The notes: generated by a model from the letters alone, not told the origin. Shown: positions 43,626 through 53,417, counted from the first letter of the stretch. The stretch is 64,000 nucleotides of DNA from IMCC45349 sp047219225 (GCF_047219225.1 NZ_CP178208.1:1-64000), one strand, 5' to 3'. Made by a program: numbers and translations.

Positions 43626-44849
43626 TTATTCAACAAATCGATAATAGGCACATTTTAAATAAGCACCTTCTGGAAAAGTTACTGGATGGTCTAAATCATG
43701 TTCAGTTTTAAGAATCACTTTATACTTCTTTTGAGTAGCATTAAGCACTTGTTTATTGATATCAAAAAAAGCTTGACTTAAAACTCTAGAAGAACAAGAC
43801 GCTAAAACTAGCAATCCATTTTTGGAAGTTAATTGAATTCCCAATGCTGCTAATTGTGCATACTTTTTTTTGGCTAAGGGAATTTCGGAAGCTTGTTTTG
43901 CAAAACTTGGAGGGTCAATTACTACAACATCAAATGTCTTCTTTCGATTAATAAGTTTCTGCATTTCGTCAAAAGCATCACCTGCTATAGTTTTATGAAT
44001 TCCAGTGTAATCATTTAACCTTCCATTTTGTTGTGCAATCTCTAATGCTTGCTTACTAATATCTAAACTGGTAACCTCTGTTGCATTATTTGCCAAAGCA
44101 TGTACCGAAAATCCTCCAGCATAAGAAAATACATCTAATACAGTTTTACCACTACTCCATTCTCCTACTTGTTTTCTATTAGCGCGATGATCTAAAAAAT
44201 AACCTGTTTTATGCCCTTTAATCACATTGGCAGAAAAATTTACATCATGTTCAACAAATTCAACAACTTCATTTTCTAAAGTGCCATACACTACTTCACC
44301 ATCTACTAAATTATGGTTGTTTGAGTTTTGTAACCCTCTACTTAAACGTAACACAACAGTTTTAGCATTAGACACTTCTTGTAAACTTGTTAAGATAAGC
44401 TCTAAATATGGTAGCCAAATTTCAGAATACAACTTTACTACTAATACGGAAGCATATACATCTGCAATCAAACCTGGAAAACTATCATTTTCTCCAAATA
44501 ATAAACGATAGCTATTAGTGTTTGTTTTTAATAAATCATTTCTTTTAGAATAAGCTTCTTTTATTTTTAAATTAAAATACGAAGCATCAATACTAGCGCT
44601 TTTATTGGTAAGTATTTTAATTCTAATTGGTGAGTTAGCATCATAAAGTCCTAAGCCTATAAGCTTGTTTTTATTCTTTGCAAAAATGATAGCCAAATCT
44701 CCTGTTTGTGCATCGTCATTTATTTTAACGATACTATTTGAAAACACCCAAGGATGCCCTTTTACAACATGCTGTTCTCCTTTAGCATTAAGTTTTATTG
44801 CTAATCGTTTTGGTTGATAGTTTGAAGTAATTTTTGAAGAAAAAGACAT
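43626..44849 (-). CDS. RlmI-like 23S rRNA (cytosine-5)-methyltransferase
   Basis: A 407-residue class I methyltransferase with an N-terminal PUA domain (about 15-90, containing GHPWVFSNSI), an EEHD-like middle domain and the catalytic Rossmann domain: VLDVFSYAGGFSVHA, VVIDPPSFAKQ and LVLASCSSRV, which carries the catalytic cysteine region. This is the RlmI/YccW family that methylates m5C in 23S rRNA. Position specificity in this organism is inferred. Its promoter region contains the dnaK terminator at 44878-44909. Confidence 0.88.
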   Translation of the reverse strand: MSFSSKITSNYQPKRLAIKLNAKGEQHVVKGHPWVFSNSIVKINDDAQTGDLAIIFAKNKNKLIGLGLYDANSPIRIKILTNKSASIDASYFNLKIKEAYSKRNDLLKTNTNSYRLLFGENDSFPGLIADVYASVLVVKLYSEIWLPYLELILTSLQEVSNAKTVVLRLSRGLQNSNNHNLVDGEVVYGTLENEVVEFVEHDVNFSANVIKGHKTGYFLDHRANRKQVGEWSSGKTVLDVFSYAGGFSVHALANNATEVTSLDISKQALEIAQQNGRLNDYTGIHKTIAGDAFDEMQKLINRKKTFDVVVIDPPSFAKQASEIPLAKKKYAQLAALGIQLTSKNGLLVLASCSSRVLSQAFFDINKQVLNATQKKYKVILKTEHDLDHPVTFPEGAYLKCAYYRFVE

Positions 44850-44877
44850 GTATTATTATTTGGAGTCAAAAGTAACT

Positions 44878-44909
44878 AAAAAAGCGCAACCAAATTGGTT
44901 GCGCTTTTT
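44878..44909 (-). terminator. Intrinsic terminator after dnaK
   Basis: GCGCAACCAA (44884-44893) and TTGGTTGCGC (44895-44904) form a 10-bp stem, with A6 on the left (the T-run for the minus strand) and T5 on the right. It lies 33 bases beyond the dnaK stop. Confidence 0.88.
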
Positions 44910-44941
44910 ATATAAAATGTAAAATAATTTATACTAAAAGC

Positions 44942-46846
44942 TTATTTAACTTCTTCGAAGTCTACGTCTTCAACATTATCACCTTCTGCTTCTGCATTAG
45001 CTCCAGCTTGTGCTTCTGGTCCTGCTGCTCCACCTTGAGCTTCTTGTTGTGCTTTGTACATTTCTTCACTTGCAACTTTCCATGCTTCATTAATTTTTTC
45101 TAAAGCAGGATCAATTACAGCGATATCCTTAGTTTCGTAAGCTTTCTTTAATTCTTCTAAAGCTGCTTCAATTGGCTGTTTTTTATCATCAGATAATTTA
45201 TCACCAAATTCTTTTAATTGCTTTTCTGTTTGGAAAATCATACCATCAGCAGCATTTAATTTTTCAGCTACTTCTTTAGCTTTAGCATCAGCTTCAGCAT
45301 TAGCTTCGGCCTCTTGCTTCATTTTTTCGATTTCAGCATCTGTTAATCCTGAAGATGCTTCAATACGAATATTTTGAGATTTATTTGTCGCTTTATCAGT
45401 AGCAGATACTTGGATAATTCCGTTTGCATCAATATCAAAAGTTACTTCAATTTGAGGCACTCCTCTTTGTGCTGGTGGAATACCATCTAAATGGAATCTA
45501 CCAATTGTTTTGTTATCTGCAGCCATTGGACGCTCACCTTGTAATACGTGAATTTCTACTGACGGTTGATTATCGGCAGCTGTTGAGAATACTTGTGACT
45601 TTTTAGTTGGAATTGTTGTATTAGCATCAATTAACTTAGTCATTACGTTACCCATTGTTTCAATACCTAATGATAATGGTGTCACGTCAAGTAATAATAC
45701 ATCCTTTACATCTCCAGTTAATACACCACCTTGAATAGCAGCACCTACAGCAACTACCTCATCTGGATTCACGCCTTTGTTAGGCTTCTTTCCAAAAAAC
45801 TTTTCTACTGCTTCTTGTACAGCAGGAATACGTGTAGAACCACCTACTAAAATAATTTCATCAATATCTCCAGTTGATAATCCAGCAGCTTTTAAAGCTG
45901 TTTGACATGGCTCAATTGTACGCTTTACTAAATCGTCAATTAATTGCTCAAATTTAGCTCTTGTTAATGTACGTACTAAGTGCTTAGGTCCACTAGCAGT
46001 AGCAGTAACATATGGTAAGTTGATTTCTGTTTGAGAAGAAGAAGATAACTCAATCTTAGCTTTTTCAGCAGCTTCTTTTAAACGTTGTAAAGCCATTGGA
46101 TCTTGACGTAAGTCCATACCTTCATCAGCTTTAAACTCTTCTGCTAACCAGTTAATGATTTTTTCATCTACATCGTCACCTCCTAAGTGTGTATCACCAT
46201 CTGTAGATAATACTTCAAATACACCATCTCCTAATTCTAAGATAGATACATCATGTGTACCACCACCAAAATCAAATACCACAATTTTTTGGTCAACACC
46301 TTTTTTATCCATTCCATAAGCTAATGCCGCAGCAGTAGGCTCATTAATAATACGTCTTACTTTTAAACCAGCAATTTCACCAGCTTCTTTAGTTGCTTGA
46401 CGTTGTGCATCGTTAAAATAAGCAGGTACTGTAATTACAGCTTCACTTACTTCTTGATCTAAGAATTCTTCAGCAGTTTTCTTCATTTTTTGAAGAACCA
46501 TAGCAGATAATTCTTGAGGCGTATATAAACGACCATCAATATCTACTCTTGGTGTATCGTTATCACCTTTTATTACTTTATAAGGAACACGTTCTGCTTC
46601 GTTTTTTGATTCAGAATACTTGTTACCCATGAAACGCTTAATAGAATAAACGGTTTTAGTTGGATTTGTTACAGCTTGACGCTTAGCAGGATCTCCTACT
46701 TTTATCTCGCCTCCTTCAACAAATGCGATTACAGAAGGTGTAGTACGTCTTCCTTCAGCATTTGTAATCACAACTGGCTCGTTACCTTCCATTACAGAAA
46801 CACATGAGTTTGTTGTTCCTAAATCGATTCCAATAATTTTACTCAT
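44942..46846 (-). CDS. dnaK: Molecular chaperone DnaK (Hsp70)
   Basis: DnaK is the ATP-driven Hsp70 chaperone. The 634-residue protein has the three signatures: GIDLGTTNSCV at 5-15, the DFGGGTHDVSIL block around 194, and VILVGGSTRIPAVQ around 330. The substrate-binding domain and helical lid follow, ending with the acidic tail EEVK. The gene is alone on its transcript (grpE-dnaJ is not adjacent) and ends at a strong terminator. Upstream, a TGACA/TGTCA-type repeat (46910-46947) may control heat-shock expression. Confidence 0.99.
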   Translation of the reverse strand: MSKIIGIDLGTTNSCVSVMEGNEPVVITNAEGRRTTPSVIAFVEGGEIKVGDPAKRQAVTNPTKTVYSIKRFMGNKYSESKNEAERVPYKVIKGDNDTPRVDIDGRLYTPQELSAMVLQKMKKTAEEFLDQEVSEAVITVPAYFNDAQRQATKEAGEIAGLKVRRIINEPTAAALAYGMDKKGVDQKIVVFDFGGGTHDVSILELGDGVFEVLSTDGDTHLGGDDVDEKIINWLAEEFKADEGMDLRQDPMALQRLKEAAEKAKIELSSSSQTEINLPYVTATASGPKHLVRTLTRAKFEQLIDDLVKRTIEPCQTALKAAGLSTGDIDEIILVGGSTRIPAVQEAVEKFFGKKPNKGVNPDEVVAVGAAIQGGVLTGDVKDVLLLDVTPLSLGIETMGNVMTKLIDANTTIPTKKSQVFSTAADNQPSVEIHVLQGERPMAADNKTIGRFHLDGIPPAQRGVPQIEVTFDIDANGIIQVSATDKATNKSQNIRIEASSGLTDAEIEKMKQEAEANAEADAKAKEVAEKLNAADGMIFQTEKQLKEFGDKLSDDKKQPIEAALEELKKAYETKDIAVIDPALEKINEAWKVASEEMYKAQQEAQGGAAGPEAQAGANAEAEGDNVEDVDFEEVK

Positions 46847-46909
46847 AACTTTATTTTATTCTTTTATTGTGTTGAATTTCAATTTTTATACAACTTCCTA
46901 TAGTCAATC

Positions 46910-46947
46910 ATTGTGCCATGACAAAAAATATGACAAGGTGTCACAAT
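46910..46947. promoter_or_regulatory. Candidate operator upstream of dnaK
   Basis: Outer arms ATTGTG (46910-46915) and CACAAT (46942-46947) enclose two direct TGACA copies (46919-46923 and 46931-46935), the second forming a palindrome with TGTCA (TGACA-AGG-TGTCA, 46931-46943). It sits 64-101 bases before the dnaK start and 84 before sdaA. It is not a CIRCE element. No regulator is identified. Confidence 0.45.
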
Positions 46948-46997
46948 ATCTCCTAAAACTTTAAACATATATTTATTTTTGTTGACTAAAAAGCATA

Positions 46998-47005
46998 TAT
47001 CTTTG
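46998..47005 (+). promoter_or_regulatory. Bacteroidota promoter for sdaA operon
   Basis: TATCTTTG matches TAnnTTTG exactly. A TTTG at 46978-46981 lies 16 bases upstream, a plausible -33 element. Transcription would start near 47012, 19 bases before the ATG. Confidence 0.6.
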
Positions 47006-47030
47006 CCAAAACACTAAATCTATTTAGCTA

Positions 47031-48452
47031 ATGGAATGTATCTCCGTTTTCGATATGTTAAAAATAGGCATAGGTCCTTCTAGCTCTCATACTTTAGGCC
47101 CTTGGCGCGCTGCAGAACGTTGGATAGACGAATTAAAATCTGACCATATTTTTGAAAATGTAGAGCGCATTACAATAGACTTATATGGTTCGTTATGTTT
47201 GACAGGAAAAGGACATGCTACAGACTTAGCAGTAATGTTAGGTTTAACTGGAGCCAATCCTGAAACAATTCCTGTAGACTCAATCCAATCTACAATTGAT
47301 GCTATTAAAACTGACAAACAATTAAACTTTAATGGCGAATTAATGATTCCTTTTAACTTTGAAGAAGACATCATTTTTGATAGAGAATTTCTACCATTTC
47401 ACGCTAACGGGTTAACATTTACTGCCTTTGCTAACAATAAGGAATATAAATCTACCTTCTACTCTATTGGTGGCGGTTTTGTAATAAAAGAAGAACAAAC
47501 GGAGAATAAAGAAAAAGATGCGCAGTTAAAAGCATTTCCTTATCCTATACAAAAAGCGACAGAACTTCTTGAATATTGTAATAATACTTCAAAATCTATT
47601 TCTGAAATTGTATTAATCAATGAACTATCATTAAGAACAGAAGAAGAAGTTGAGTATGAGTTAAAACGTGTTTGGGACACCATGCTTGAATGCATGTATA
47701 TTGGTTGTCATACCGAAGGTATTTTACCTGGTGGCTTAAATGTAAGACGTCGTGCTTATGATATGCATCAAAATCTTAAAGGTGAACTATCTTACAATTC
47801 ACCTCAAGAATGGCTGGAAGTTATCAGACAAACCGAAGTAAAATTTCGTCAAATTTTTAAATGGGTAAGCTGTTTTGCTTTAGCTGTTAACGAAGTAAAC
47901 GCCTCATTAGGTCGCGTAGTTACAGCTCCAACAAATGGAAGTGCTGGTGTTATTCCATCTGTTCTAATGTATTATTTAGTTATTGAAAACCACAAAGCTA
48001 ATTTTAACCACATTAAACAGTTCTTACTTGTGGCTGGTGAGATTGGAAGCATCTTTAAAAAAGGAGCTACAATTAGTGCTGCAATGGGTGGCTGTCAAGC
48101 GGAAATTGGCGTATCATCTGCCATGGCTGCAGGTGCGCTTTGCGAACTTTTAGGAGGTTCTCCAGAGCAAGTTATGATTGCTGCAGAAATTGCTATGGAA
48201 CATCATTTAGGCTTAACTTGCGATCCAGTTGGAGGTTTAGTTCAAGTACCATGTATTGAACGCAACTCAATGGGAGCAATTAAAGCTATTACTGCAGCTG
48301 AGTTAGCATTAGAAACAAATCCTGAACACGCTAAAGTACCATTAGACGAAGTAGTTGACACTATGTGGGAAACTGCTCAAAACATGAAAACTATTTACAA
48401 GGAGACCTCTGAAGGTGGCTTAGCAGTTAGGGTAAGTTTATCTGACTGTTAA
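47031..48452 (+). CDS. sdaA: L-serine ammonia-lyase (iron-sulfur type)
   Basis: Converts L-serine to pyruvate and ammonia. The 473-residue protein fuses the beta and alpha domains as in SdaA: an N-terminal domain with GIGPSSSHTLGPWRAA at about 13-28, and an alpha domain with APTNGSAGVIPS around 301-312, GGCQAEIGVSSAMAAGAL and LTCDPVGGLVQVPCIERNS, whose cysteines bind the [4Fe-4S] cluster. Length is normal. It starts a plus-strand series (sdaA, panB, cupin, rluA, ALDH) with small gaps. Confidence 0.95.
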   Translation: MECISVFDMLKIGIGPSSSHTLGPWRAAERWIDELKSDHIFENVERITIDLYGSLCLTGKGHATDLAVMLGLTGANPETIPVDSIQSTIDAIKTDKQLNFNGELMIPFNFEEDIIFDREFLPFHANGLTFTAFANNKEYKSTFYSIGGGFVIKEEQTENKEKDAQLKAFPYPIQKATELLEYCNNTSKSISEIVLINELSLRTEEEVEYELKRVWDTMLECMYIGCHTEGILPGGLNVRRRAYDMHQNLKGELSYNSPQEWLEVIRQTEVKFRQIFKWVSCFALAVNEVNASLGRVVTAPTNGSAGVIPSVLMYYLVIENHKANFNHIKQFLLVAGEIGSIFKKGATISAAMGGCQAEIGVSSAMAAGALCELLGGSPEQVMIAAEIAMEHHLGLTCDPVGGLVQVPCIERNSMGAIKAITAAELALETNPEHAKVPLDEVVDTMWETAQNMKTIYKETSEGGLAVRVSLSDC

Positions 48453-48508
48453 CACCACTAACACAAAACTTTTCGTTATTTTTACATCCTTATTTTAATA
48501 CATTAAAA

Positions 48509-49327
48509 ATGTCTACTGCTAAAAAAGAATATAAAAAAGTTACTACAAAATCATTAGTAGAAATGAAAAAGCATGGTGAAAAAATTTCTATGCTTACTGC
48601 TTACGACTATACCATGGCAAAAATTGTAGATGGTGCTGGAATTGATGTTATACTTGTTGGTGATTCTGCTAGTAATGTGATGGCTGGTCATGAAACCACA
48701 TTACCAATTACTTTAGACCAAATGATTTATCATGCATCTTCAGTAATTAGAGCTGTAGATAGAGCTTTAGTAGTTGTTGACCTACCTTTTGGAAGCTACC
48801 AAAGTGATCCTAAAGAAGCTTTACGCTCTGCTATTAGAATTATGAAAGAAAGTGGTGGACATGCTGTAAAACTAGAAGGTGGCAAAGAGATTAAGGAATC
48901 TATAAAGCGTATTCTTAATGCTGGAATTCCAGTTATGGGACATTTAGGATTAACACCTCAATCAATATATAAATTTGGAACATATACTGTTAGAGCAAAA
49001 GAAGAGGAAGAAGCAAAAAAACTAATTAGTGATGCTAAAATGTTAGAAAAACTAGGTTGTTTTGCTTTAGTACTTGAAAAAATACCTGCAAATTTAGCGC
49101 AAAAAGTAGCAGAAAGCATAAGCATTCCTGTAATTGGAATAGGTGCTGGAAATGGTGTTGATGGACAAGTATTAGTACTTCATGACATGATTGGTATGAC
49201 TCATGAGTTTAACCCTCGTTTTTTACGTCGTTATATGAATTTATATGAAGATATGACAAATGCCATTTCTCAATATGTTAGCGATGTAAAAGATATATCA
49301 TTCCCTAACGAGTCTGAGCAATACTAA
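48509..49327 (+). CDS. panB: 3-Methyl-2-oxobutanoate hydroxymethyltransferase
   Basis: PanB makes ketopantoate, the first step of pantothenate synthesis. The 272-residue TIM-barrel protein has MLTAYDYTMAKI around 30, VGDSASNVMAGHETT at about 48-62, VVVDLPFGSY and VKLEGG around 88-130, and VIGIGAGNGVDGQVLVLHDM at about 208-227, all diagnostic. The cupin gene follows after 2 bases. Confidence 0.97.
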   Translation: MSTAKKEYKKVTTKSLVEMKKHGEKISMLTAYDYTMAKIVDGAGIDVILVGDSASNVMAGHETTLPITLDQMIYHASSVIRAVDRALVVVDLPFGSYQSDPKEALRSAIRIMKESGGHAVKLEGGKEIKESIKRILNAGIPVMGHLGLTPQSIYKFGTYTVRAKEEEEAKKLISDAKMLEKLGCFALVLEKIPANLAQKVAESISIPVIGIGAGNGVDGQVLVLHDMIGMTHEFNPRFLRRYMNLYEDMTNAISQYVSDVKDISFPNESEQY

Positions 49328-49329
49328 GC

Positions 49330-49833
49330 ATGGATTCATTAAAAGCTTTAATAGAAACTCTTGAATTACAACCACACCCAGAAGGTGGTTATTACAAGGA
49401 AACCTATAGAAGTAAAGATATTATTGTTAAATATGCGCTACCAAAAATATTTAATGGTAACAGAAATCATTCTACTGGAATATATTATTTATTAGAGTCT
49501 AAAGATTTTTCTGCGTTTCATAGAATTAATCAAGATGAAATGTGGCATTTCTACAAAGGAAGTACACTTATTTTAACTATGATTTCTGATAAAGGGGAGT
49601 TATCAACCATTAAAATAGGAAATGATATTACTAATGGTGAAACTCCTCAAGCTGTAGTTCCCAAAGGTTATTGGTTTGCTGCAAAAGTGGAAAAACCTGA
49701 AAGCTATGCACTTCTTGGATGTACTGTAGCTCCTGGGTTTGATTTTCAAGATTTTGAATTAGCAGAGCGCAACAAACTTATAGCTGAGTTTCCGCAACAT
49801 AAAAATATCATCACCACTTTAACAAGAGACTAA
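49330..49833 (+). CDS. DUF985 cupin domain protein
   Basis: A 167-residue RmlC-like cupin of the DUF985 family. Characteristic blocks are LQPHPEGGYYKETYRS at about 13-28, FHRINQDEMWHFYKGS around 63-78 and VVPKGYWFAA with GCTVAPGFDFQDFEL at the end. A metal or sugar-like ligand is possible; function is unknown. It is closely spaced with panB (2 bases) and abuts rluA, so it is in the same transcript. Confidence 0.88.
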   Translation: MDSLKALIETLELQPHPEGGYYKETYRSKDIIVKYALPKIFNGNRNHSTGIYYLLESKDFSAFHRINQDEMWHFYKGSTLILTMISDKGELSTIKIGNDITNGETPQAVVPKGYWFAAKVEKPESYALLGCTVAPGFDFQDFELAERNKLIAEFPQHKNIITTLTRD

Positions 49834-50538
49834 ATGTCATCTTCAAATAAAATATTATCAACACCTAAAAACCTTCAAGTTGTTTTTGAAGACAATCATA
49901 TCATTATTGTAAATAAACGTGCAGGCGATATTGTACAAGGTGACAGAACTGGTGATATTCCTTTAAGTGAAGTTGTAAAAGAATATATTAAAAACAAATA
50001 CAATAAACCTGGAAACGTATATCTAGGCGTAGTACATAGACTAGATAGACCAACTACAGGAATCGTAGTTTTTGCACGCACATCCAAAGCACTCACTAGA
50101 CTCAACAAAATGTTTGCAAACAAAGAAGTTTCAAAAACATATTGGGCAGTTGTGAAAAATAAACCTCAAAAAGCAAACAACACGCTTATAAATTGGCTTA
50201 AAAAGAACCCTAAAAACAATAAATCTACAGCATATAGCTCTGAGATAAAAGACAGTAAAAAGGCCATTCTTCATTATAAGGTTATTAAATCGTTAGATAA
50301 CTACCATTTATTAGAAGTAAATCTAGAAACTGGTCGTCATCATCAAATTCGTAGTCAGTTATCAAATATTGGTTCACCAATTAAAGGCGATTTAAAATAT
50401 GGTTTTGATCGTAGCAATAAAGATGCAAGTATTCATTTACATTCAAGAAAGATTGAATTTATTCATCCTGTAAGCAAAGAAAACATTTCTATTACAGCTC
50501 CTACTCCAAATGACGTTATTTGGGACGCTTGTTCATAG
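49834..50538 (+). CDS. RluA family pseudouridine synthase
   Basis: A 234-residue pseudouridine synthase. The catalytic motif HRLDRPTTG gives Asp71, with GRHHQIRSQLSNIGSPIKGDLKYG around 170-193 as the second conserved block. There is no N-terminal S4 domain, and the protein is shorter than RluD, like RluA/RluC-type short forms. The modified uridine (23S rRNA or tRNA) cannot be assigned. It directly follows the cupin stop. Confidence 0.9.
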   Translation: MSSSNKILSTPKNLQVVFEDNHIIIVNKRAGDIVQGDRTGDIPLSEVVKEYIKNKYNKPGNVYLGVVHRLDRPTTGIVVFARTSKALTRLNKMFANKEVSKTYWAVVKNKPQKANNTLINWLKKNPKNNKSTAYSSEIKDSKKAILHYKVIKSLDNYHLLEVNLETGRHHQIRSQLSNIGSPIKGDLKYGFDRSNKDASIHLHSRKIEFIHPVSKENISITAPTPNDVIWDACS

Positions 50539-50557
50539 TTTTTGCTATATTTAGCAA

Positions 50558-51934
50558 ATGAACATTCCTGAACTACTTCAACTTCAACGTAATTTTTTCA
50601 ATACTGAAAAAACAAGAGACATTTTATATCTAAAAAATTCACTGAAATCTTTAAAAAAAGAAATTATTAATCGTGAAGAAGATATTTATAAAGCTCTAGA
50701 AAGAGATTTTAAAAAGTCAAAGTTTGAAACCTATTTAAGTGAAATAGGAATTGTTCTATCTGAGTTAGACTTAGCTATCAAGAATATTCATAAATGGTCT
50801 AAACCAAAGCGCGTTTTTCCTTCTATACTCAATTTCCCTAGCTCTGATTATATCTATTCAGAGCCTTACGGAACAGTTTTAATCATTGGTCCTTGGAATT
50901 ATCCTTTTCAATTAACATTAGCACCAATGATAGCAGCTATTACGGCAGGAAATACGGCAATTATTAAACCTAGTGAATTGACACCTCACACTTCAAATTT
51001 AGTTGAGGATATTATCACTAAAGTATTTCAAAAAGAGCATGTTGCTATCGTCCAAGGTGGTATTCCAGAAACTACAGAGTTATTAGCACAAAAATGGGAT
51101 TACATCTTTTTTACTGGAAGTGTACCTGTTGGAAAAATAGTTGCAAAAGCTGCTGCAGTACATATGACTCCAGTTACATTAGAATTGGGTGGCAAAAACC
51201 CTTGTATTATTGACGGTACAATGAATTTAAAGTTAACCGCTAAACGTTTGGTTTGGGGAAAATTTGTAAACGCTGGACAAACATGTATTGCTCCTGATTA
51301 CCTTTTAGTGAAATCGGAATTTAAAAATAGCCTCATTAAAAATTTAAAAACTGAAATAGAGAAAGCATATACTATTAATCCTGAAACTTCGCCTGATTAC
51401 CCTAGAATCATTAATAAGAAAAATTTAGACAGATTGACTAAAATGCTTGATAATGACAAAATTATTCATGGTGGTGCTTATAACAATAACGATAACTTCC
51501 TCGCTCCTACTATTATGGACGAACCAACTTTGGATAGTGAAGTAATGAAAGATGAAATTTTTGGCCCAATTCTTCCTATACTAACATATAATACTGAAGA
51601 AGACATCAAAAACACAATTAATAATTATGAAAAGCCTTTAGCTTTTTATGTGTTTTCTAACAACAAAAAGTTTGTAAAAAAACTAATGTCACAATATAGT
51701 TTTGGAGGTGGTGTTATTAATGACACAATGATTCATTTTGGAAATCACAGATTGCCTTTTGGAGGTGTTGGCGATAGTGGTATTGGCGCATATCATGGAC
51801 GATTAGGTTTTGATACTTTTACACATCAAAAAGCAGTAGTAAAAAAAGGTAATTGGCTAGATATTCCAATGCGATACGCACCTTATAAGGGAAAACTAAA
51901 ACAACTAAAATCCATGTTTAATTGGTTTGATTAA
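50558..51934 (+). CDS. Aldehyde dehydrogenase (class 3-like)
   Basis: A 458-residue NAD(P)-dependent aldehyde dehydrogenase of the short fatty-aldehyde branch. Catalytic Cys243 is in AGQTC, Glu209 in LELGGKNP, and PWNYPF at 112-117 lies by the cofactor. The C-terminus VVKKGNWLDIPMRYAPYKGK resembles ALDH3. Likely substrates are medium- or long-chain aldehydes from lipid turnover. It ends convergently with the kinase gene, sharing TTAA (51931-51934) as both stops. Confidence 0.92.
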   Translation: MNIPELLQLQRNFFNTEKTRDILYLKNSLKSLKKEIINREEDIYKALERDFKKSKFETYLSEIGIVLSELDLAIKNIHKWSKPKRVFPSILNFPSSDYIYSEPYGTVLIIGPWNYPFQLTLAPMIAAITAGNTAIIKPSELTPHTSNLVEDIITKVFQKEHVAIVQGGIPETTELLAQKWDYIFFTGSVPVGKIVAKAAAVHMTPVTLELGGKNPCIIDGTMNLKLTAKRLVWGKFVNAGQTCIAPDYLLVKSEFKNSLIKNLKTEIEKAYTINPETSPDYPRIINKKNLDRLTKMLDNDKIIHGGAYNNNDNFLAPTIMDEPTLDSEVMKDEIFGPILPILTYNTEEDIKNTINNYEKPLAFYVFSNNKKFVKKLMSQYSFGGGVINDTMIHFGNHRLPFGGVGDSGIGAYHGRLGFDTFTHQKAVVKKGNWLDIPMRYAPYKGKLKQLKSMFNWFD

Positions 51935-52737
51935 TCTTCTTTTTGTAAAGGATATAATAAATGTAATTTAACGCCTTCCTTTGGCTTAGAAACCAAAGAG
52001 TACTTTGCATTTATAAGAGCAGCTCTATTTTTCATATTTAACAAACCAGAACCAAGTTTGGTTTTTTCTTTATCAAATCCGTTGCCATCATCTTCAGCTA
52101 TAAACTCTAGATGAGTATCTGTATATTCCATTGACACTCTAAAATTTTCTGCTTCTGAATATTTTATGGAGTTTGACATAAACTCTTGAAAAGTTCTAAA
52201 CAAAATAATACTATCATTAGCATTAATTTCTTGCTCATCTCCTGAAACAACAAATTGACATTTCATCTTCTTAAGCTTATCTAGTCTGTCAATTTCGTTT
52301 TGAACAGATTGGCGCAACCCTAAATTACTTATTACATCATTATTTAACGACTTAGATAAAGATCGTACTTCTTGAATTGCATCCTTAACAACATCTTTAG
52401 TATCATCTATCTTACTCTTTAAACTATCTGTTGCCAAGGAAGATACTAAGCTTAATTGCATGCTAGCAAAAGATAAAAGTTGTCCTACATTATCGTGTAA
52501 CTCTCTCCCAACACTTTTTAATGTTTCTTCTTGGATTTCATTTTGAACATTTGCCAACTCTCTTTCAAACTTTCGTTTCTGCTCGTACTTATCTAACAAA
52601 ATTTTATTCTTACGCTTTTGAAAAACAATAAAAAACAAAATAACTAAGGTTGTTACAATTACCAATACAGCAATCATATATATCAATAAATACCTTTCGG
52701 CATCAGTACTGACTAAACGTTCTGTGGTTTGCACCAT
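51931..52737 (-). CDS. Membrane sensor histidine kinase (HisKA_3/NarL-partner type)
   Basis: A 268-residue kinase: one membrane helix (about 18-40), a coiled linker, the dimerisation and phosphoacceptor segment SVGRELHDNVGQLLSFA with His81, and the ATPase domain with FMSNSIKYSEAENF, DDGNGFD and GSGLLNMKNRA. This type phosphorylates LuxR/NarL-type regulators. It has almost no periplasmic sensor part. Its start overlaps the end of the upstream membrane-protein gene by 25 bases, so the membrane protein may be the sensing partner. No response regulator is adjacent in the window. Confidence 0.92.
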   Translation of the reverse strand: MVQTTERLVSTDAERYLLIYMIAVLVIVTTLVILFFIVFQKRKNKILLDKYEQKRKFERELANVQNEIQEETLKSVGRELHDNVGQLLSFASMQLSLVSSLATDSLKSKIDDTKDVVKDAIQEVRSLSKSLNNDVISNLGLRQSVQNEIDRLDKLKKMKCQFVVSGDEQEINANDSIILFRTFQEFMSNSIKYSEAENFRVSMEYTDTHLEFIAEDDGNGFDKEKTKLGSGLLNMKNRAALINAKYSLVSKPKEGVKLHLLYPLQKED

Positions 52738-53417
52738 AATAAATTAAAAGTAAAGGTTAAATACATGAAAATATTTGCAAACAAAAAGATTTGACGTTTT
52801 AAATTTACATAATTCCAATCGTTTACAGTATTATATTCATCAAAAAAAACTAGTGGTGTAATTATTATCCACCAAACAAGAATGGTTAATGATAAATAAA
52901 AATTAAAGGATTTATAAAACTTAAGCAGCTTCTCACTCAATAATAATTCTATAAAATAAATTGCAACACAAGTTACAGTAACAAAAGCACCAGCCACTTG
53001 AAAATAAAAAGGAAATGTGCTTAAAAATGCTTCAAAATTAAAACCAATATAAGCTATTGAGCTAACAAGAAATACAATACCAATAATATCATACAACAAC
53101 TTAAACATACCTATTTTTGATATTCTTGAATAATAAAACACATAAAACATTATACTACCTATAGACCAAAATATGGTATACCACCAATTAAACTTACCAA
53201 AGCCATTGTTTTTAAGAAACAACAATGCTTCAGAGTTTCTAAAATAACTTAGTAAATAACCTATTACTTCAACAAATACAACATATACTAAAAACCATAT
53301 AAAATATTTAACTGTTGTGTTTTTATATTTTCTCAAACATAATAAACCCACAATAGCTGCTAATATTTCTACGCCATAAGTAATAAATACATTATTCTTT
53401 GTTAAAAAATCTAACAT
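52713..53417 (-). CDS. Polytopic membrane protein A, paralog of the next upstream gene
   Basis: A 234-residue protein with about seven predicted membrane helices. It shares a pattern with the neighbouring 53463-54185 product: GVEILAAIVGLL, a KYFIWFL...YVVF...IGY block, WYTIFWSIGS, a central E-LLSEKLLKFYKS, and the C-terminal end CKPQ. No known family was recognised. The 25-base overlap with the histidine kinase gene suggests that the two products work together, the membrane protein perhaps as the sensor or ligand-binding part. Confidence 0.75.
   Translation of the reverse strand: MLDFLTKNNVFITYGVEILAAIVGLLCLRKYKNTTVKYFIWFLVYVVFVEVIGYLLSYFRNSEALLFLKNNGFGKFNWWYTIFWSIGSIMFYVFYYSRISKIGMFKLLYDIIGIVFLVSSIAYIGFNFEAFLSTFPFYFQVAGAFVTVTCVAIYFIELLLSEKLLKFYKSFNFYLSLTILVWWIIITPLVFFDEYNTVNDWNYVNLKRQIFLFANIFMYLTFTFNLLWCKPQNV

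Noticed and set aside
46847..47030. CIRCE/HrcA element upstream of dnaK
   Set aside because: No TTAGCACTC-N9-GAGTGCTAA match; the repeat present has a different sequence.
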